Part shown: piece after piece, positions 51,869-61,386 of the stretch
Layout of the letters: every line of letters starts with the position of its first letter
How positions within the stretch are numbered: position 1 is the stretch's first letter
Assembly (NCBI GenBank): GCA_029218425.1
Contig: JAQXRH010000010.1
Span: 1 to 64,000, forward strand
Reading direction: 5' to 3'
Length of the DNA stretch: 64,000 nt
Origin: Bacteroidales bacterium
Lineage (GTDB): Bacteria; Bacteroidota; Bacteroidia; Bacteroidales; Muribaculaceae
The notes under the pieces: generated by a model
The model's database searches: none
The model's input: only the letters and a program-made list of their open reading frames with translations
Told to the model about the DNA's origin: nothing
Program-made: the position numbers and the translations under genes

Positions 51869-53320
51869 ATGATAGGAGAAAGAAGAATAATGGGAGTGAT
51901 GGTGGCGATAATAGCTGCCGTGGGCAATGTGTTGGTGCCGGAGGTTATAGCGGCCGATGCCGATTACGAGGCGAGCATGGTAAGCTCGACGCCCGGAGCA
52001 GAGTGGATAGAAGGCGGCACCGTGGCAGTGGAGGCATTTGAAGGAGGGAAGGTGTATGACGTGGTAGTCACCGACTATGCCGCCCAGGAGATGCTTGGTT
52101 TTGGGGGCTGCTTCAACGAGTTGGGCGGCAAAGCGTTGTCGACGCTTAGCAAATCAGAGCGCGCCCGAGTGATGGAGGGGTTGTTTGACACAGAGAAAGG
52201 GCTTGGGCTGCGGGTGTGCCGTACGCCGGTAGGGGCGAATGACTTTGCCACCGAGTGGTACAGCTATGATGAGACAGCCGGCGACTTGGAGCTGCGCAAA
52301 TTCAGCATCAAGCATGACAAGAAATACCTGATACCGTATATCAAGGCAGCGCAGAAGATAAATCCGGGGTTGAAGATATGGGCATCGCCGTGGAGCGCCC
52401 CGCTGTGGATGAAGCGAAACGGCCATTATGCCAATAAGGCCGATGCCATCAACAAGATGTTGCCGTCGCAGGAAGTTCCTACCGGGCAAGACCAGATGAT
52501 ACTTGAGCCGGAATATCTCACGGCGTATAGCAAATACCTGTCGAAGTATGTCGACGAATATAAGAAAGAGGGGATAGATATCTATATGCTACAATTCCAG
52601 AATGAGCCTTACACGTTCAATATATGGCCCAATTGCTCGTGGACCGAGGGGGCGATGAGCGAGTTTTTGGGGAAATACTTGGGGCCGCGGTTTGCGGTTG
52701 AGCATCCGGAAGTGGAATTATGGTTGGGGACAATGAATACCAATCGAATAGAAAACGTAGATAAGATACTTGGGGGCGACAACGTGGCACAGTATGTCAA
52801 GGGGATAGGCGTGCAGTGGGAAGGGAAAGATATAGTAAAGGTGTTGACCGAGCGTTATCCCGGGATGCCGATTATGCAGACCGAGAACGAGTGTGGCAAC
52901 GGTAGCAACGATTGGCCGGCCGCCGAGCATACGTTTGGGTTGATGCGCAAGTACATAGGCGATGGAGCCGGGTTGTACATGTATTTCAACATGGTGCTTG
53001 GTGATGATTGCCGCAGCACGTGGGGTTGGAAGCAGAATGCCATGGTAGTGGCAGATAGCAAGACGAAGAGCGCGCGGTTTACGCCGGAATATTGGGTGAT
53101 GAAGCATTTCAGCCATTATGTGAAGGAAGGCGCGCATAGGTTGGTCACTATGGGTAATGACCGCGACCTGTTGGCATTTGAGAATGCCGACGGCGGGCGG
53201 ATAGTAGTGGTGTATAATCCCGAAGAGACAGAGCGGGAGATAAGCATCGCTATAGGGAAAGAAAAGGCGGTGAGGGCGACATTGCAGTCCAAGTCGTTTA
53301 ATACGCTGATAATAAAATAA
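51869..53320 (+). CDS. Secreted GH30 glycoside hydrolase
   Basis: A 483-residue GH30 enzyme with an N-terminal signal segment (about 1-29). The TIM barrel carries acid/base Glu246 in QFQNEPYTF and nucleophile Glu339 in QTENECGNGSNDW; GFGGCFNELGG and WASPWSAPLWM are family motifs. The C terminus completes the side beta-structure. GH30 activities include beta-1,6-glucanase, endo-beta-1,6-galactanase, beta-xylosidase and glucosylceramidase; the TENECG form is common in the beta-1,6-active subgroups. It has a paralog 21 bases downstream. Its isoleucine codons are almost all ATA, unlike the paralog. Confidence 0.92.
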   Translation: MIGERRIMGVMVAIIAAVGNVLVPEVIAADADYEASMVSSTPGAEWIEGGTVAVEAFEGGKVYDVVVTDYAAQEMLGFGGCFNELGGKALSTLSKSERARVMEGLFDTEKGLGLRVCRTPVGANDFATEWYSYDETAGDLELRKFSIKHDKKYLIPYIKAAQKINPGLKIWASPWSAPLWMKRNGHYANKADAINKMLPSQEVPTGQDQMILEPEYLTAYSKYLSKYVDEYKKEGIDIYMLQFQNEPYTFNIWPNCSWTEGAMSEFLGKYLGPRFAVEHPEVELWLGTMNTNRIENVDKILGGDNVAQYVKGIGVQWEGKDIVKVLTERYPGMPIMQTENECGNGSNDWPAAEHTFGLMRKYIGDGAGLYMYFNMVLGDDCRSTWGWKQNAMVVADSKTKSARFTPEYWVMKHFSHYVKEGAHRLVTMGNDRDLLAFENADGGRIVVVYNPEETEREISIAIGKEKAVRATLQSKSFNTLIIK

Positions 53321-53341
53321 ATAACCTGACATAAAAACATT

Positions 53342-54766
53342 ATGATGAAGAAATATTTAGTAGCGATACCGATGCTGGCGCTAAGTGTGGCGGCGGCAGT
53401 GGCGCAAAAGGTGGAAATGTACAGCACAACTGAGGCGTCGCTATGGCAAGAGGTCAAGAATGTGAAATGGACTACCAAGGCACCCGAAGCGGGGAAGCCG
53501 GTGGTGACCTTGACCGACGAGCGAGCTCAGACCATCGACGGCATCGGCGGCACGTTCAACGAGATAGGTTGGGATATGCTCTGCTATCTCAGTGAGGACC
53601 AGCGTCAGCAGATACTCAACGACCTGTTCAGCGAGGAGGGCGCTAAGTTCAGCTATTGCCGTATGCCGATAGGCGCAAGCGATTACGGTATGAATTTCTA
53701 TTCGCTCAACGATGTCGTGGATGACTTCGACATGGTGAATTTCTCGATAGCGCGCGACCGCCACATACTGTTGCGCTACATCAAGGAGGCTCAGAAAATC
53801 AATCCCGACCTGAAGATGTGGGCGTCGCCTTGGAGCCCTCCCGGCTGGATGAAGATAAACAGCAGCTATGCCAGCGGATATGACCGCAGCGAGCATAACC
53901 ACAATGGTCTGACCCTTGACCGCCATATCGAGCTTCCATGCACCGGCTTCAAGATGCAGGAGGGCTATCTGAAAGCCTACGCCCTCTATCTCGCCAAATT
54001 CTGCAAGGCATACGAAGAGCAGGGTGTGCATATCGAGAACATCAACATACAGAACGAACCCTGTTCCAACCATATTTTCCCGAGCTGTCCGTGGCGTCCG
54101 GAGGATATGGCATATTTCGTAGGCCGTTTCCTCGGTCCTCGCTTCGAGCAGGACAGCATCGACACCGAAATCATATTCGGCACCATCAACCGCGACAATC
54201 CGGCATTCACTCGCACCGCCCTCAATGACCCCGAAGCCGCCAAGTATTTCAAAGGCGCCGGATTTCAGTGGGATGGTAAAGGTGCAATTCCGTATATCAG
54301 CAAGGAATATCCCCACCTGAAGATGATGCACACCGAGGCTGAATGTGGCAACGGTAGCAATGACTGGGGCGCCGCCGAGCACACATGGTGGCAGATAAGC
54401 CACTATCTCCGTAATGGGGCACGCAATTTCACATATTGGAATATGGTGCTCGACGACACCGGCACAAGTCCGTGGGGCTGGAAGCAGAATTCGCTTATCT
54501 CCGTCAATCCCAAGACTCTTGAGGTGGTTTATCACCCCGAATACTATCTTATGAAGCATCTTAGCCACTATGTCGAGCCGGGTGCGCAACGATTAGTGCT
54601 TGACAATGCCGATGATGACATTCTTGCATTTGTCAATCCCGATGGCAAGGGTGTGGTAATTGTGGCTAACTGTGCTGACAAATCCCGCCAAGTGGTTTTG
54701 AGACAGGGCAAGAAATATTTGACAGTAGTTTTACAACCAAAATCATTTAGTACGATATATTATTGA
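53342..54766 (+). CDS. Secreted GH30 glycoside hydrolase, second copy
   Basis: A 474-residue GH30 enzyme with a signal peptide (1-21). Catalytic Glu239 is in NIQNEPCSNH and Glu332 in HTEAECGNGSNDW. Family motifs GIGGTFNEIGW and WASPWSPPGWM are present. Compared with the copy just upstream the sequence is clearly diverged, with a longer loop after residue 175 (SSYASGYDRSEHNHNG), so the two probably act on different parts of the glycan. Here ATC and ATA are mixed for isoleucine, a visible shift from the upstream gene. It is followed by GH3 after 15 bases. Confidence 0.92.
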   Translation: MMKKYLVAIPMLALSVAAAVAQKVEMYSTTEASLWQEVKNVKWTTKAPEAGKPVVTLTDERAQTIDGIGGTFNEIGWDMLCYLSEDQRQQILNDLFSEEGAKFSYCRMPIGASDYGMNFYSLNDVVDDFDMVNFSIARDRHILLRYIKEAQKINPDLKMWASPWSPPGWMKINSSYASGYDRSEHNHNGLTLDRHIELPCTGFKMQEGYLKAYALYLAKFCKAYEEQGVHIENINIQNEPCSNHIFPSCPWRPEDMAYFVGRFLGPRFEQDSIDTEIIFGTINRDNPAFTRTALNDPEAAKYFKGAGFQWDGKGAIPYISKEYPHLKMMHTEAECGNGSNDWGAAEHTWWQISHYLRNGARNFTYWNMVLDDTGTSPWGWKQNSLISVNPKTLEVVYHPEYYLMKHLSHYVEPGAQRLVLDNADDDILAFVNPDGKGVVIVANCADKSRQVVLRQGKKYLTVVLQPKSFSTIYY

Positions 54767-54781
54767 TAATTATATAATTCC

Positions 54782-57346
54782 ATGAAATTCAAGAAGTTGA
54801 TAGCTGCCGGGCTGATATGTCTGGCAAGTAATACTCTTACCTATGGGCAGGAGCGCGAGGTGTACAAAGACCCCACAGCACCGATTCATCAACGCGTCAT
54901 AGACCTGCTTTCGCGTCTAACGCTCGAGGAGAAAGTGTCGCTAATGACGCATAATTCACCGGGAATACCGCGGCTTGGCATCGACAAGCTCAATATAGGG
55001 AACGAGGCGTTGCACGGCGTAGTGCGTCCGGGAAAATTTACAGTGTTTCCACAAGCAATAGGCATGGCTGCAACATGGAATCCGACACTGATAAACAGGA
55101 TGTCGACAGCCATATCCGACGAAGCCCGTGGGAAGTGGAATGCATTGGGGCTCGGCAAGTTGCAACACGACGGGTCAAGCGATTTGTTGACATTCTGGTC
55201 GCCGACCGTCAATATGGCACGCGACCCGCGATGGGGCCGTACGCCCGAGACCTATGGAGAAGATCCCTATCTTACAGGCTGTATCGGAACAGCATTTGTA
55301 AAAGGCTTGCAGGGAGAGCATCCTCGTTATATCAAAACGATAGCCACACCAAAGCATTTCGCTGCAAATAATGAAGAGCATAACCGAGCATCGTGCAATG
55401 CAGTGATATCGGAGCGCGATTTGAGGGAATATTATCTGCCGTCGTTTGAGCGTTGCATCAAGGAGGGTAAGGCACAATCAATTATGACCGCCTACAACGC
55501 TGTCAATGGAGTGCCGTGTACTGTCAACCATTATCTGATACAGAAAGTGCTTCGCGGAGACTGGGGCTTTCAGGGTTATGTGGTGACCGACTGCAGTGCG
55601 CCGGCATGGATGGTGACACAGCATAAGTTTGTACGTGACTATGAGACAGCCGCCGTGCTGATGATGAAAGCCGGCAACGACATAGAGTGTGCCGACAATG
55701 TGTATACCGAGCCGCTCATCAAGGCATATAAGGACTATAGAGTGAGTGATGCCGAGATTGATTCCGTGGCGTATCATATATTGCGCGGGCGTATGCTCTT
55801 AGGGCTGTTTGATGACCCGGAACTCAATCCCTATAATAGGATATCGCCTGACAAGGTAGGCTGTAAAGAGCATCAGGAGATAGCCCTTGAAGTGGCACGT
55901 CAGAGCCTCGTGCTTCTCAAGAATGAAAAGAACACTTTGCCAATCAATACCAAGAAGGTGAAGAAAATAGCTGTTGTGGGCTTGAATGCCGACCGTTGCG
56001 AATTTGGCGATTATAGCGGTACGCCGGTCAATGAGCCGGTGTCGGTGCTTCAGGGAATTAGAAATATAGTCGGCGACGAAGTTGAAATCATCCATGCGCC
56101 GTGGGTGTCGCTTGCCACCGGTTATGAGCCGATATCGAAGGACTTTTTCCCCAATGGGTTAAAGGCAGAGTATTACAGAAACGCCAATCTCGAAGGGGAG
56201 CCGGCTGTGGTACGTACTGATGAGGAGATATATTATGATCCGGCAAGTCAGCCGCCGGATCCGGCATGGTCGCAACCAATGTCGGTGAGATGGACCGGAG
56301 AGCTACGCCCGACAGTTAGCGGCGACTATGTCATATCTATGAAATCGGACGATGGTTGCCGAGTGTGGATAGACGGGAAGAAGCTGATAGACTCGTGGGT
56401 GAGCCGTCCGGCAACGAACGATGACGTCACCGTCAATCTCGAGGCGGGCAAGATATATGACCTGAAGGTGGAATATTTCGACGGTGGAGGCGATTGCTTT
56501 GCACGTATGTATTGGCGCGCCCCGATACTTGACAGCACTGACCGTATCGAACTGTATGGAGATGCCGGGAAGGCGGCAGCTGAGGCCGATATGACCATCG
56601 CGGTAATGGGTATCGACAAATCAATCGAGCGCGAGGGTCAGGACCGCTATACACTCGAACTCCCCGCCGACCAGCAGGAATTCGTAAAGGAAATATACAA
56701 AATCAATCCCAACACGGTGGTTGTGATGGTGGCCGGAAGCTCGCTCGCCATCAACTGGATGGACGAGAATATCCCCGCGATACTCTATGCGTGGTATCCC
56801 GGCGAGCAGGGGGGCAATGCAGTGGCCGAGGCGCTGTTCGGCAAATATAACCCCGGCGGAAGGTTGCCTCTTACGTTCTACCGCTCGATGGATGACCTGC
56901 CTGCATTCGACGACTATTCGCTCACCAACGGTCCGGGCCGCACCTACCAGTATTTCACAGGCAAGCCGTTGTATGAATTCGGATATGGACTGAGCTATAC
57001 TAAGTTCAAATACAGTGACCTCAAGGTGGACACAACAGCCGATGGTGTTGACGTCAGCTTCAAGGTGCGCAACACCGGCAAGCGCGACGGCGACGAGGTA
57101 GCGCAGGTGTATGTGAAATATCCCGATACAGGCACGTATATGCCTATCAAGCAATTGCGCGGATTTGAGCGCATCAGCGTGCCACGCGGCAAGTCGGAGA
57201 CCGTGAAGGTGAATATCCCGTATGCCGACCTTCGCTACTGGGACGAGAATACCGGCGGCTTCGTGACCCCGCAGGGACGTTACGAGATATACGTAGGCGC
57301 ATCGTCCGACGATATCCGTCTCCGCGGCGAAGTGGAAGTGAAATAG
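54782..57346 (+). CDS. Secreted GH3 beta-glucosidase-type enzyme with PA14 insertion
   Basis: An 854-residue GH3 enzyme. Signal peptide (1-22); TIM barrel with PKHFAANNEEHNR, substrate-binding and nucleophile Asp270 in YVVTDCSAP; alpha/beta sandwich interrupted by a PA14 domain (about 455-590, GLKAEYYRNANLEG, SGDYVISMKSDDGCRVWIDG); acid/base candidate Glu618 in REGQDRYTLELP; and a C-terminal Fn3-like domain (about 740-854). PA14-bearing GH3 enzymes are exo-beta-glucosidases or related beta-glycosidases whose PA14 shapes the active site. It would release terminal sugars from oligosaccharides made by the GH30 enzymes. It is in the same operon, 15 bases after GH30 and 22 before the CotH gene. 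Confidence 0.94.
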   Translation: MKFKKLIAAGLICLASNTLTYGQEREVYKDPTAPIHQRVIDLLSRLTLEEKVSLMTHNSPGIPRLGIDKLNIGNEALHGVVRPGKFTVFPQAIGMAATWNPTLINRMSTAISDEARGKWNALGLGKLQHDGSSDLLTFWSPTVNMARDPRWGRTPETYGEDPYLTGCIGTAFVKGLQGEHPRYIKTIATPKHFAANNEEHNRASCNAVISERDLREYYLPSFERCIKEGKAQSIMTAYNAVNGVPCTVNHYLIQKVLRGDWGFQGYVVTDCSAPAWMVTQHKFVRDYETAAVLMMKAGNDIECADNVYTEPLIKAYKDYRVSDAEIDSVAYHILRGRMLLGLFDDPELNPYNRISPDKVGCKEHQEIALEVARQSLVLLKNEKNTLPINTKKVKKIAVVGLNADRCEFGDYSGTPVNEPVSVLQGIRNIVGDEVEIIHAPWVSLATGYEPISKDFFPNGLKAEYYRNANLEGEPAVVRTDEEIYYDPASQPPDPAWSQPMSVRWTGELRPTVSGDYVISMKSDDGCRVWIDGKKLIDSWVSRPATNDDVTVNLEAGKIYDLKVEYFDGGGDCFARMYWRAPILDSTDRIELYGDAGKAAAEADMTIAVMGIDKSIEREGQDRYTLELPADQQEFVKEIYKINPNTVVVMVAGSSLAINWMDENIPAILYAWYPGEQGGNAVAEALFGKYNPGGRLPLTFYRSMDDLPAFDDYSLTNGPGRTYQYFTGKPLYEFGYGLSYTKFKYSDLKVDTTADGVDVSFKVRNTGKRDGDEVAQVYVKYPDTGTYMPIKQLRGFERISVPRGKSETVKVNIPYADLRYWDENTGGFVTPQGRYEIYVGASSDDIRLRGEVEVK

Positions 57347-57368
57347 TGATTGTAGCAAGTATATAACC

Positions 57369-59801
57369 ATGAAAAAGAGATATGCTGTCGGTGCGGTGGC
57401 GCTGATGTTTGTCGGGATACGGGCCGACGCCAAATTATGGATTAACGAACTGATGCAGTCGAATATCGATTGTGTCTATACGGCCGGTGACTTTCCCGAT
57501 TCATGGTTTGAGATTTACAATGACGGCGATGCCGCCGTCCGTCTTAACGGTTACCGCGTGGGCACGAGCGAAAATTTTGAGGAGGCGTATGTGCTGACCG
57601 GTTCGCTCGGTGTCGGCGCCAAAAACTATAATCTGATATATTGCGACAAGGTGGGGAGCGGATACCACACCGATTTCCGTATTGACAGCGGGAAGGGTAA
57701 GTTGTATCTGTTCAATCCGCAGGGGGAGGTTGTCGACTGTGTGTCATACCCCAAGATGCCGGCGCCCAATGTGGGTTACGGCCGCACGGAGGATGCCGGC
57801 GACAAGTGGGGGTATGAGCTGACACCAACGCCTCGCGCCGCCAATGGCGGGGGCGTCACGGCTACGGTGCTGCCCGAACCGGTGTTCTCGGTCAAGGGCA
57901 ATGCGCGTTACAATGTGAAGCGGATAGAGGAGGTGACGGTAAGCATCCCCGAGGGGGTGGAATTGCCGGCGGACACGCGGCTATATGTGACGACCGACGG
58001 CTCCGAGCCGACGGCAGAGTCGGCAAGCTATGAGCGGGAGTTTAAAGTGAGCACGTCGCAGTCGATGGTGATACGTGCCAAACTTATGTCGGCGGAGGCA
58101 ATATCGCCACGCGCCACGACACATTCCTACATCTACCATTCGCGCGAGGTGGATATTCCGATTATATCGCTTAACACCAATCAGGATTATTTCGATGACC
58201 CGGCTATAGGTCTATGGAACAATTTCGAGGAGAACTGGCGTCGGCCGGTCAATGTTGAGTATTTTCTTCCGTCGGGAGGGGAGAGTCCTATCAACCAGCT
58301 CGGAGAGTTGAGAATACATGGCGGATGGTCGAGAAACCATGTACAGAAGTCGCTTGCGGTGTATTCCAACAAGCGTTTCGGTACGAAGAAATACAGTTAT
58401 CCGTTCTGGAGCGACAAGCCCGGAGTGAAGAAATCGAAATCATTCGTGCTGCGCAACGGCGGCAACTGTTTCGGCGAGGCGCGTATCAATGACTCGTTCG
58501 TGCAGACGCTGTTCGGCCGCAACTGCGACAATCTCGACTGGCAGGCCTACCGGCCCGTGATATGCTATATCAACGGCAAATACCGCGGTATATACGCGTT
58601 GCGCCAGCGCTCAAACGAGGATTATGTCGAGGATTGTTACGACGGGCTGGAGGATATCGACATGCTGGAGAACTGGGAGGAGCTGAAAGCTGGTACGACC
58701 GACAGTTTTGAGGCGCTGAAGCGTTTGTATGAAGGTAATCCTACCTACGAGGAGATGGCTGAAGCGATAGATGTGGAGAATTTCGCCAATCTGTATATTG
58801 CTAATGCATGGGCTACGAATACCGATTTTCCCGGCAACAATATCGTGATGTGGCGCCCGACAGCCGAAGGCGGCAAATGGCGCTGGATTATGAAGGACCT
58901 CGATTTCTTAGCGTCGAATCCTGCTGATTTCAACTATTTTGATTTCGTGCTGCACACCGGCGACTATACCTACGGCAATATCGGCGAGGGTAACGCGCAT
59001 CATGCGGTGAAACTGTTCAAGGTGATGACGGCGATGGAGGAGTTCCGCGAGCCGTTCATCGACCGTTTCTTCGTGTATCTCGGCGATTTCCTGCGCCCGG
59101 CCTGCACGGCGGCGCTTATTGACGAGCAGCGCGACGAGCTTGCGCCGGAGTATCGCGCCCATCTTCTGTGCTACGGCAATCCTATAAGTTATGAGGGGTG
59201 GGTGCACCGCGTGGACAATCTGAAGCAGTGGTGCGCGCAGCGTACGGAGGTGATGCCCGGTATCATCTGCAGCTATTTCGGGCTCGGCTCGCCGGTGGCG
59301 GTGAGTGTGGACGGTGCACAGTCCGTAATCAGTATCAACGGTATCGAAGTTAAGGGTGATACGTTTGAGGGGAAGTGGCCTACGGGTCGCGGCATGACTG
59401 TCAGGAGCGACAATCCCGAAACGGGGTGGAAAGTGACGGTCACGGCTAAGACGGGGCGGAGGAATACGTATGAGGTGCAGTCGCCAGAATATACCGTCAC
59501 GCCGAGTGGAAATGTGGAGAGCGTGCGCTTGGAGGCGTATCAGATGTCGGGTGTCGGTAATGTCACGGCCGACGAGAGCGCACGTGTCAGTGTGAATGTA
59601 TGCGGCAAAATCATTGTGGTCGAGGCTGGCGATGTCATTGAATCGCTGACTTTGACCGATGTGGCCGGGCGGCGTGTGACGGCTACAGCTCCTATGACGG
59701 CGTCCGCGCAGTTGCAGGTAGGCGGTAGCGGGGTGTATGTCGTTGAGGCAGTGCTCGGCGACGGCTCGCGTACGGTCAGAAAAGTGATGGCGGGACGATG
59801 A
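57369..59801 (+). CDS. Secreted CotH-family protein with lamin-tail domain and T9SS-like tail
   Basis: An 810-residue protein with a signal peptide (about 1-21). Residues about 22-165 are a lamin-tail (LTD) domain (LWINELMQSN, DSWFEIYNDGD). Residues about 175-260 are a chitobiase-type Ig-like module (LYVTTDGSEPT). Residues about 265-600 are a CotH kinase-like domain with INGKYRGIYALRQRSNEDYVED and WRWIMKDLDFL, which hold the Lys/Asp-type catalytic residues of CotH. The C terminus (GVYVVEAVLGDGSRTVRKV) is a T9SS-type tail. CotH proteins phosphorylate proteins in spores; secreted Bacteroidetes members are uncharacterised. It is the penultimate gene of the plus-strand operon, an unusual partner for glycosidases. 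Confidence 0.85.
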   Translation: MKKRYAVGAVALMFVGIRADAKLWINELMQSNIDCVYTAGDFPDSWFEIYNDGDAAVRLNGYRVGTSENFEEAYVLTGSLGVGAKNYNLIYCDKVGSGYHTDFRIDSGKGKLYLFNPQGEVVDCVSYPKMPAPNVGYGRTEDAGDKWGYELTPTPRAANGGGVTATVLPEPVFSVKGNARYNVKRIEEVTVSIPEGVELPADTRLYVTTDGSEPTAESASYEREFKVSTSQSMVIRAKLMSAEAISPRATTHSYIYHSREVDIPIISLNTNQDYFDDPAIGLWNNFEENWRRPVNVEYFLPSGGESPINQLGELRIHGGWSRNHVQKSLAVYSNKRFGTKKYSYPFWSDKPGVKKSKSFVLRNGGNCFGEARINDSFVQTLFGRNCDNLDWQAYRPVICYINGKYRGIYALRQRSNEDYVEDCYDGLEDIDMLENWEELKAGTTDSFEALKRLYEGNPTYEEMAEAIDVENFANLYIANAWATNTDFPGNNIVMWRPTAEGGKWRWIMKDLDFLASNPADFNYFDFVLHTGDYTYGNIGEGNAHHAVKLFKVMTAMEEFREPFIDRFFVYLGDFLRPACTAALIDEQRDELAPEYRAHLLCYGNPISYEGWVHRVDNLKQWCAQRTEVMPGIICSYFGLGSPVAVSVDGAQSVISINGIEVKGDTFEGKWPTGRGMTVRSDNPETGWKVTVTAKTGRRNTYEVQSPEYTVTPSGNVESVRLEAYQMSGVGNVTADESARVSVNVCGKIIVVEAGDVIESLTLTDVAGRRVTATAPMTASAQLQVGGSGVYVVEAVLGDGSRTVRKVMAGR

Positions 59802-60193
59802 GATGGCGCCGGATACATACTGTCGCGGCCTCGGCGCTCTGCATTATCGTATGCGGGGCGGCCGACGGTGCGGGAGGCAGGGCGCTGCAGTATGCCGACA
59901 CGGTGATTGATGTGGGTGGCGTGAGCGCTCGGTCATATATGCATGAGTGTCGGTTTCGGGCGGTCAATGTGTCGGACAGTGCGGTGAGCATATACGGTGC
60001 GGCGTCATCGTGCGCATGTACCGTGCCGCAATATCCGCATGAGCCTGTCGAGCCGGGCGATACGGCGGAGGTGACTGTGGCGTTTGATGCGTCGGGGCAG
60101 CCTGCGGGGCCGTTTGTCAAGAAAATCAGGGTAATGGATACGTCGGCGCCGGGACGGCCTGTGACGCTGCGCATAGTGGGGAGGATAGAGTAG
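59798..60193 (+). CDS. DUF1573-family secreted protein
   Basis: A 131-residue protein with a signal peptide (about 1-25) and one DUF1573 Ig-like module, recognised by SSCACTVPQYPHEPVEPGDTAEV and FVKKIRV. The Cys-Ala-Cys is the family hallmark. The ATG overlaps the CotH stop as ATGA (59798-59801), so the two are translationally coupled and may work together outside the cytoplasm. DUF1573 proteins are common in Bacteroidetes and of unknown role. The gene ends 23 bases before the convergent AraC gene. Confidence 0.85.
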   Translation: MRWRRIHTVAASALCIIVCGAADGAGGRALQYADTVIDVGGVSARSYMHECRFRAVNVSDSAVSIYGAASSCACTVPQYPHEPVEPGDTAEVTVAFDASGQPAGPFVKKIRVMDTSAPGRPVTLRIVGRIE

Positions 60194-60216
60194 CGCGTTC
60201 CGCACGGGCGTATCTG

Positions 60217-61119
60217 TCAGCCGCGTTCGGCAAGGCGATAGGCTGTGGGAGGCATGCCCATTATTTTGGTGAAGAGGCGAGTGAAGTAGTAAGAGTCGTC
60301 AAATCCGAGCTTGGCGGATATTTGGTTGATGTTCATGTCGGTAGAGTCGAGCATTTGGCAGGCGGATTGCATCTTTATGAGGTTGAAGAAAGAGATAGGC
60401 GCATGGCCGACAGTGCGTTTGAAGATGGTAGAGAAATGGTTGGGCGTGTAGCCGGTGAAATCGGCGAGTTGGGCGAGAGTGATGTGCCGTTCGAGATTTT
60501 CCTTCATGAATTTAATGGCCGACATGCAAATAGAATCGGAGTCGGAGTGAGAAGCTTCGTCGGAGGAAGCGCCTGCGAGCCGGTATTGCCTGATGTAGCG
60601 AAGCGAGCCGAGGAAGTGGTGCAAGAGAGATAGCGCGTAATGAAGGTTTTCGATAGAGAAGCCGGCTTTCAGCGTGAAGAAAATTTCCTCGAAGATGGCG
60701 ATACGGTCGGAAATTCGCGAGTTGCGAGCCGGTGTGATGATGTGAGGGGTGTGCATTCCGGCGGCATAATGAGGGGCGAGCGCGCCGTTGAAGTGAATCC
60801 AGTAGATAGTCCATGGGCATTCGTCGTCGGAGCCGTAGGCATGAGGGCGGTCGTTAGGAAGGATGAAGAATTGACCGTTGGAAACGTCGTAGCGAGTGTC
60901 GCCTATTCGGTACCATCCGCGCCCTTCGACGCAGTAAATTAAAATGAATTGACCGAGAGCCTCATTGCGTTCGCGGAAATGATGGCGAGCAGAGGGGTAG
61001 TAGCCGATGTCGGTGATGTGGAGCGCAGAGCCAAGAGGGTCGCGCTCCAGCATGTCGAGAATCATCTTGGGGATGACGATGGAGCGTTGACCGCGAAAAC
61101 CTTCTTTTATGCGTATCAT
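60217..61119 (-). CDS. AraC-family transcriptional regulator
   Basis: A 300-residue regulator with an N-terminal cupin-type ligand domain (about 25-135, GQFILIYCVEGRGWYRIGD, FFILPNDRPHAYG) and a C-terminal double helix-turn-helix (about 200-297, LAQLADFTGYTPNHFSTIFKR, INQISAKLGFDDSYYFTRLFTK). Such proteins usually activate sugar-use genes. It is convergent with the DUF1573 gene and divergent from recA. It may regulate the neighbouring glycan operon in addition to the membrane HTCS, but nothing in the sequence proves this. A TATCTTTG box on the minus strand (complement of 61201-61208) is a likely -7 element. Confidence 0.93.
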   Translation of the reverse strand: MIRIKEGFRGQRSIVIPKMILDMLERDPLGSALHITDIGYYPSARHHFRERNEALGQFILIYCVEGRGWYRIGDTRYDVSNGQFFILPNDRPHAYGSDDECPWTIYWIHFNGALAPHYAAGMHTPHIITPARNSRISDRIAIFEEIFFTLKAGFSIENLHYALSLLHHFLGSLRYIRQYRLAGASSDEASHSDSDSICMSAIKFMKENLERHITLAQLADFTGYTPNHFSTIFKRTVGHAPISFFNLIKMQSACQMLDSTDMNINQISAKLGFDDSYYFTRLFTKIMGMPPTAYRLAERG

Positions 61120-61275
61120 AGCGTAAGGTGGGGAAAAAGTGTTTTCAGATGGTAAATCAGGTATTAATGGTTAAAATAGCTGTTAGGTAACCGCTTTTTA
61201 CAAAGATAATGAAAAAATTATCAAAATTGGAACGTGTTTGCAACATTATTAACATATGTTTTGATATATGAGCAA

Positions 61276-61305
61276 TTGAGTTGCCCACTCAGAAAGGTAC
61301 CTTTG
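61276..61305 (+). promoter_or_regulatory. recA promoter
   Basis: TTG (61276-61278), a 19-base spacer and TACCTTTG (61298-61305) match the Bacteroidetes consensus, giving a leader of about 75 bases. It is back to back with the AraC gene's -7 box. No LexA-type box was recognised. Confidence 0.75.
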
Positions 61306-61386
61306 CGTAGTAGCGAGGCAAAAAAGGAAAGAGATAACAGCCGCGCGAAAAAAAGAAAAAGAAAGGACAAATAAAAGAAGGATATT

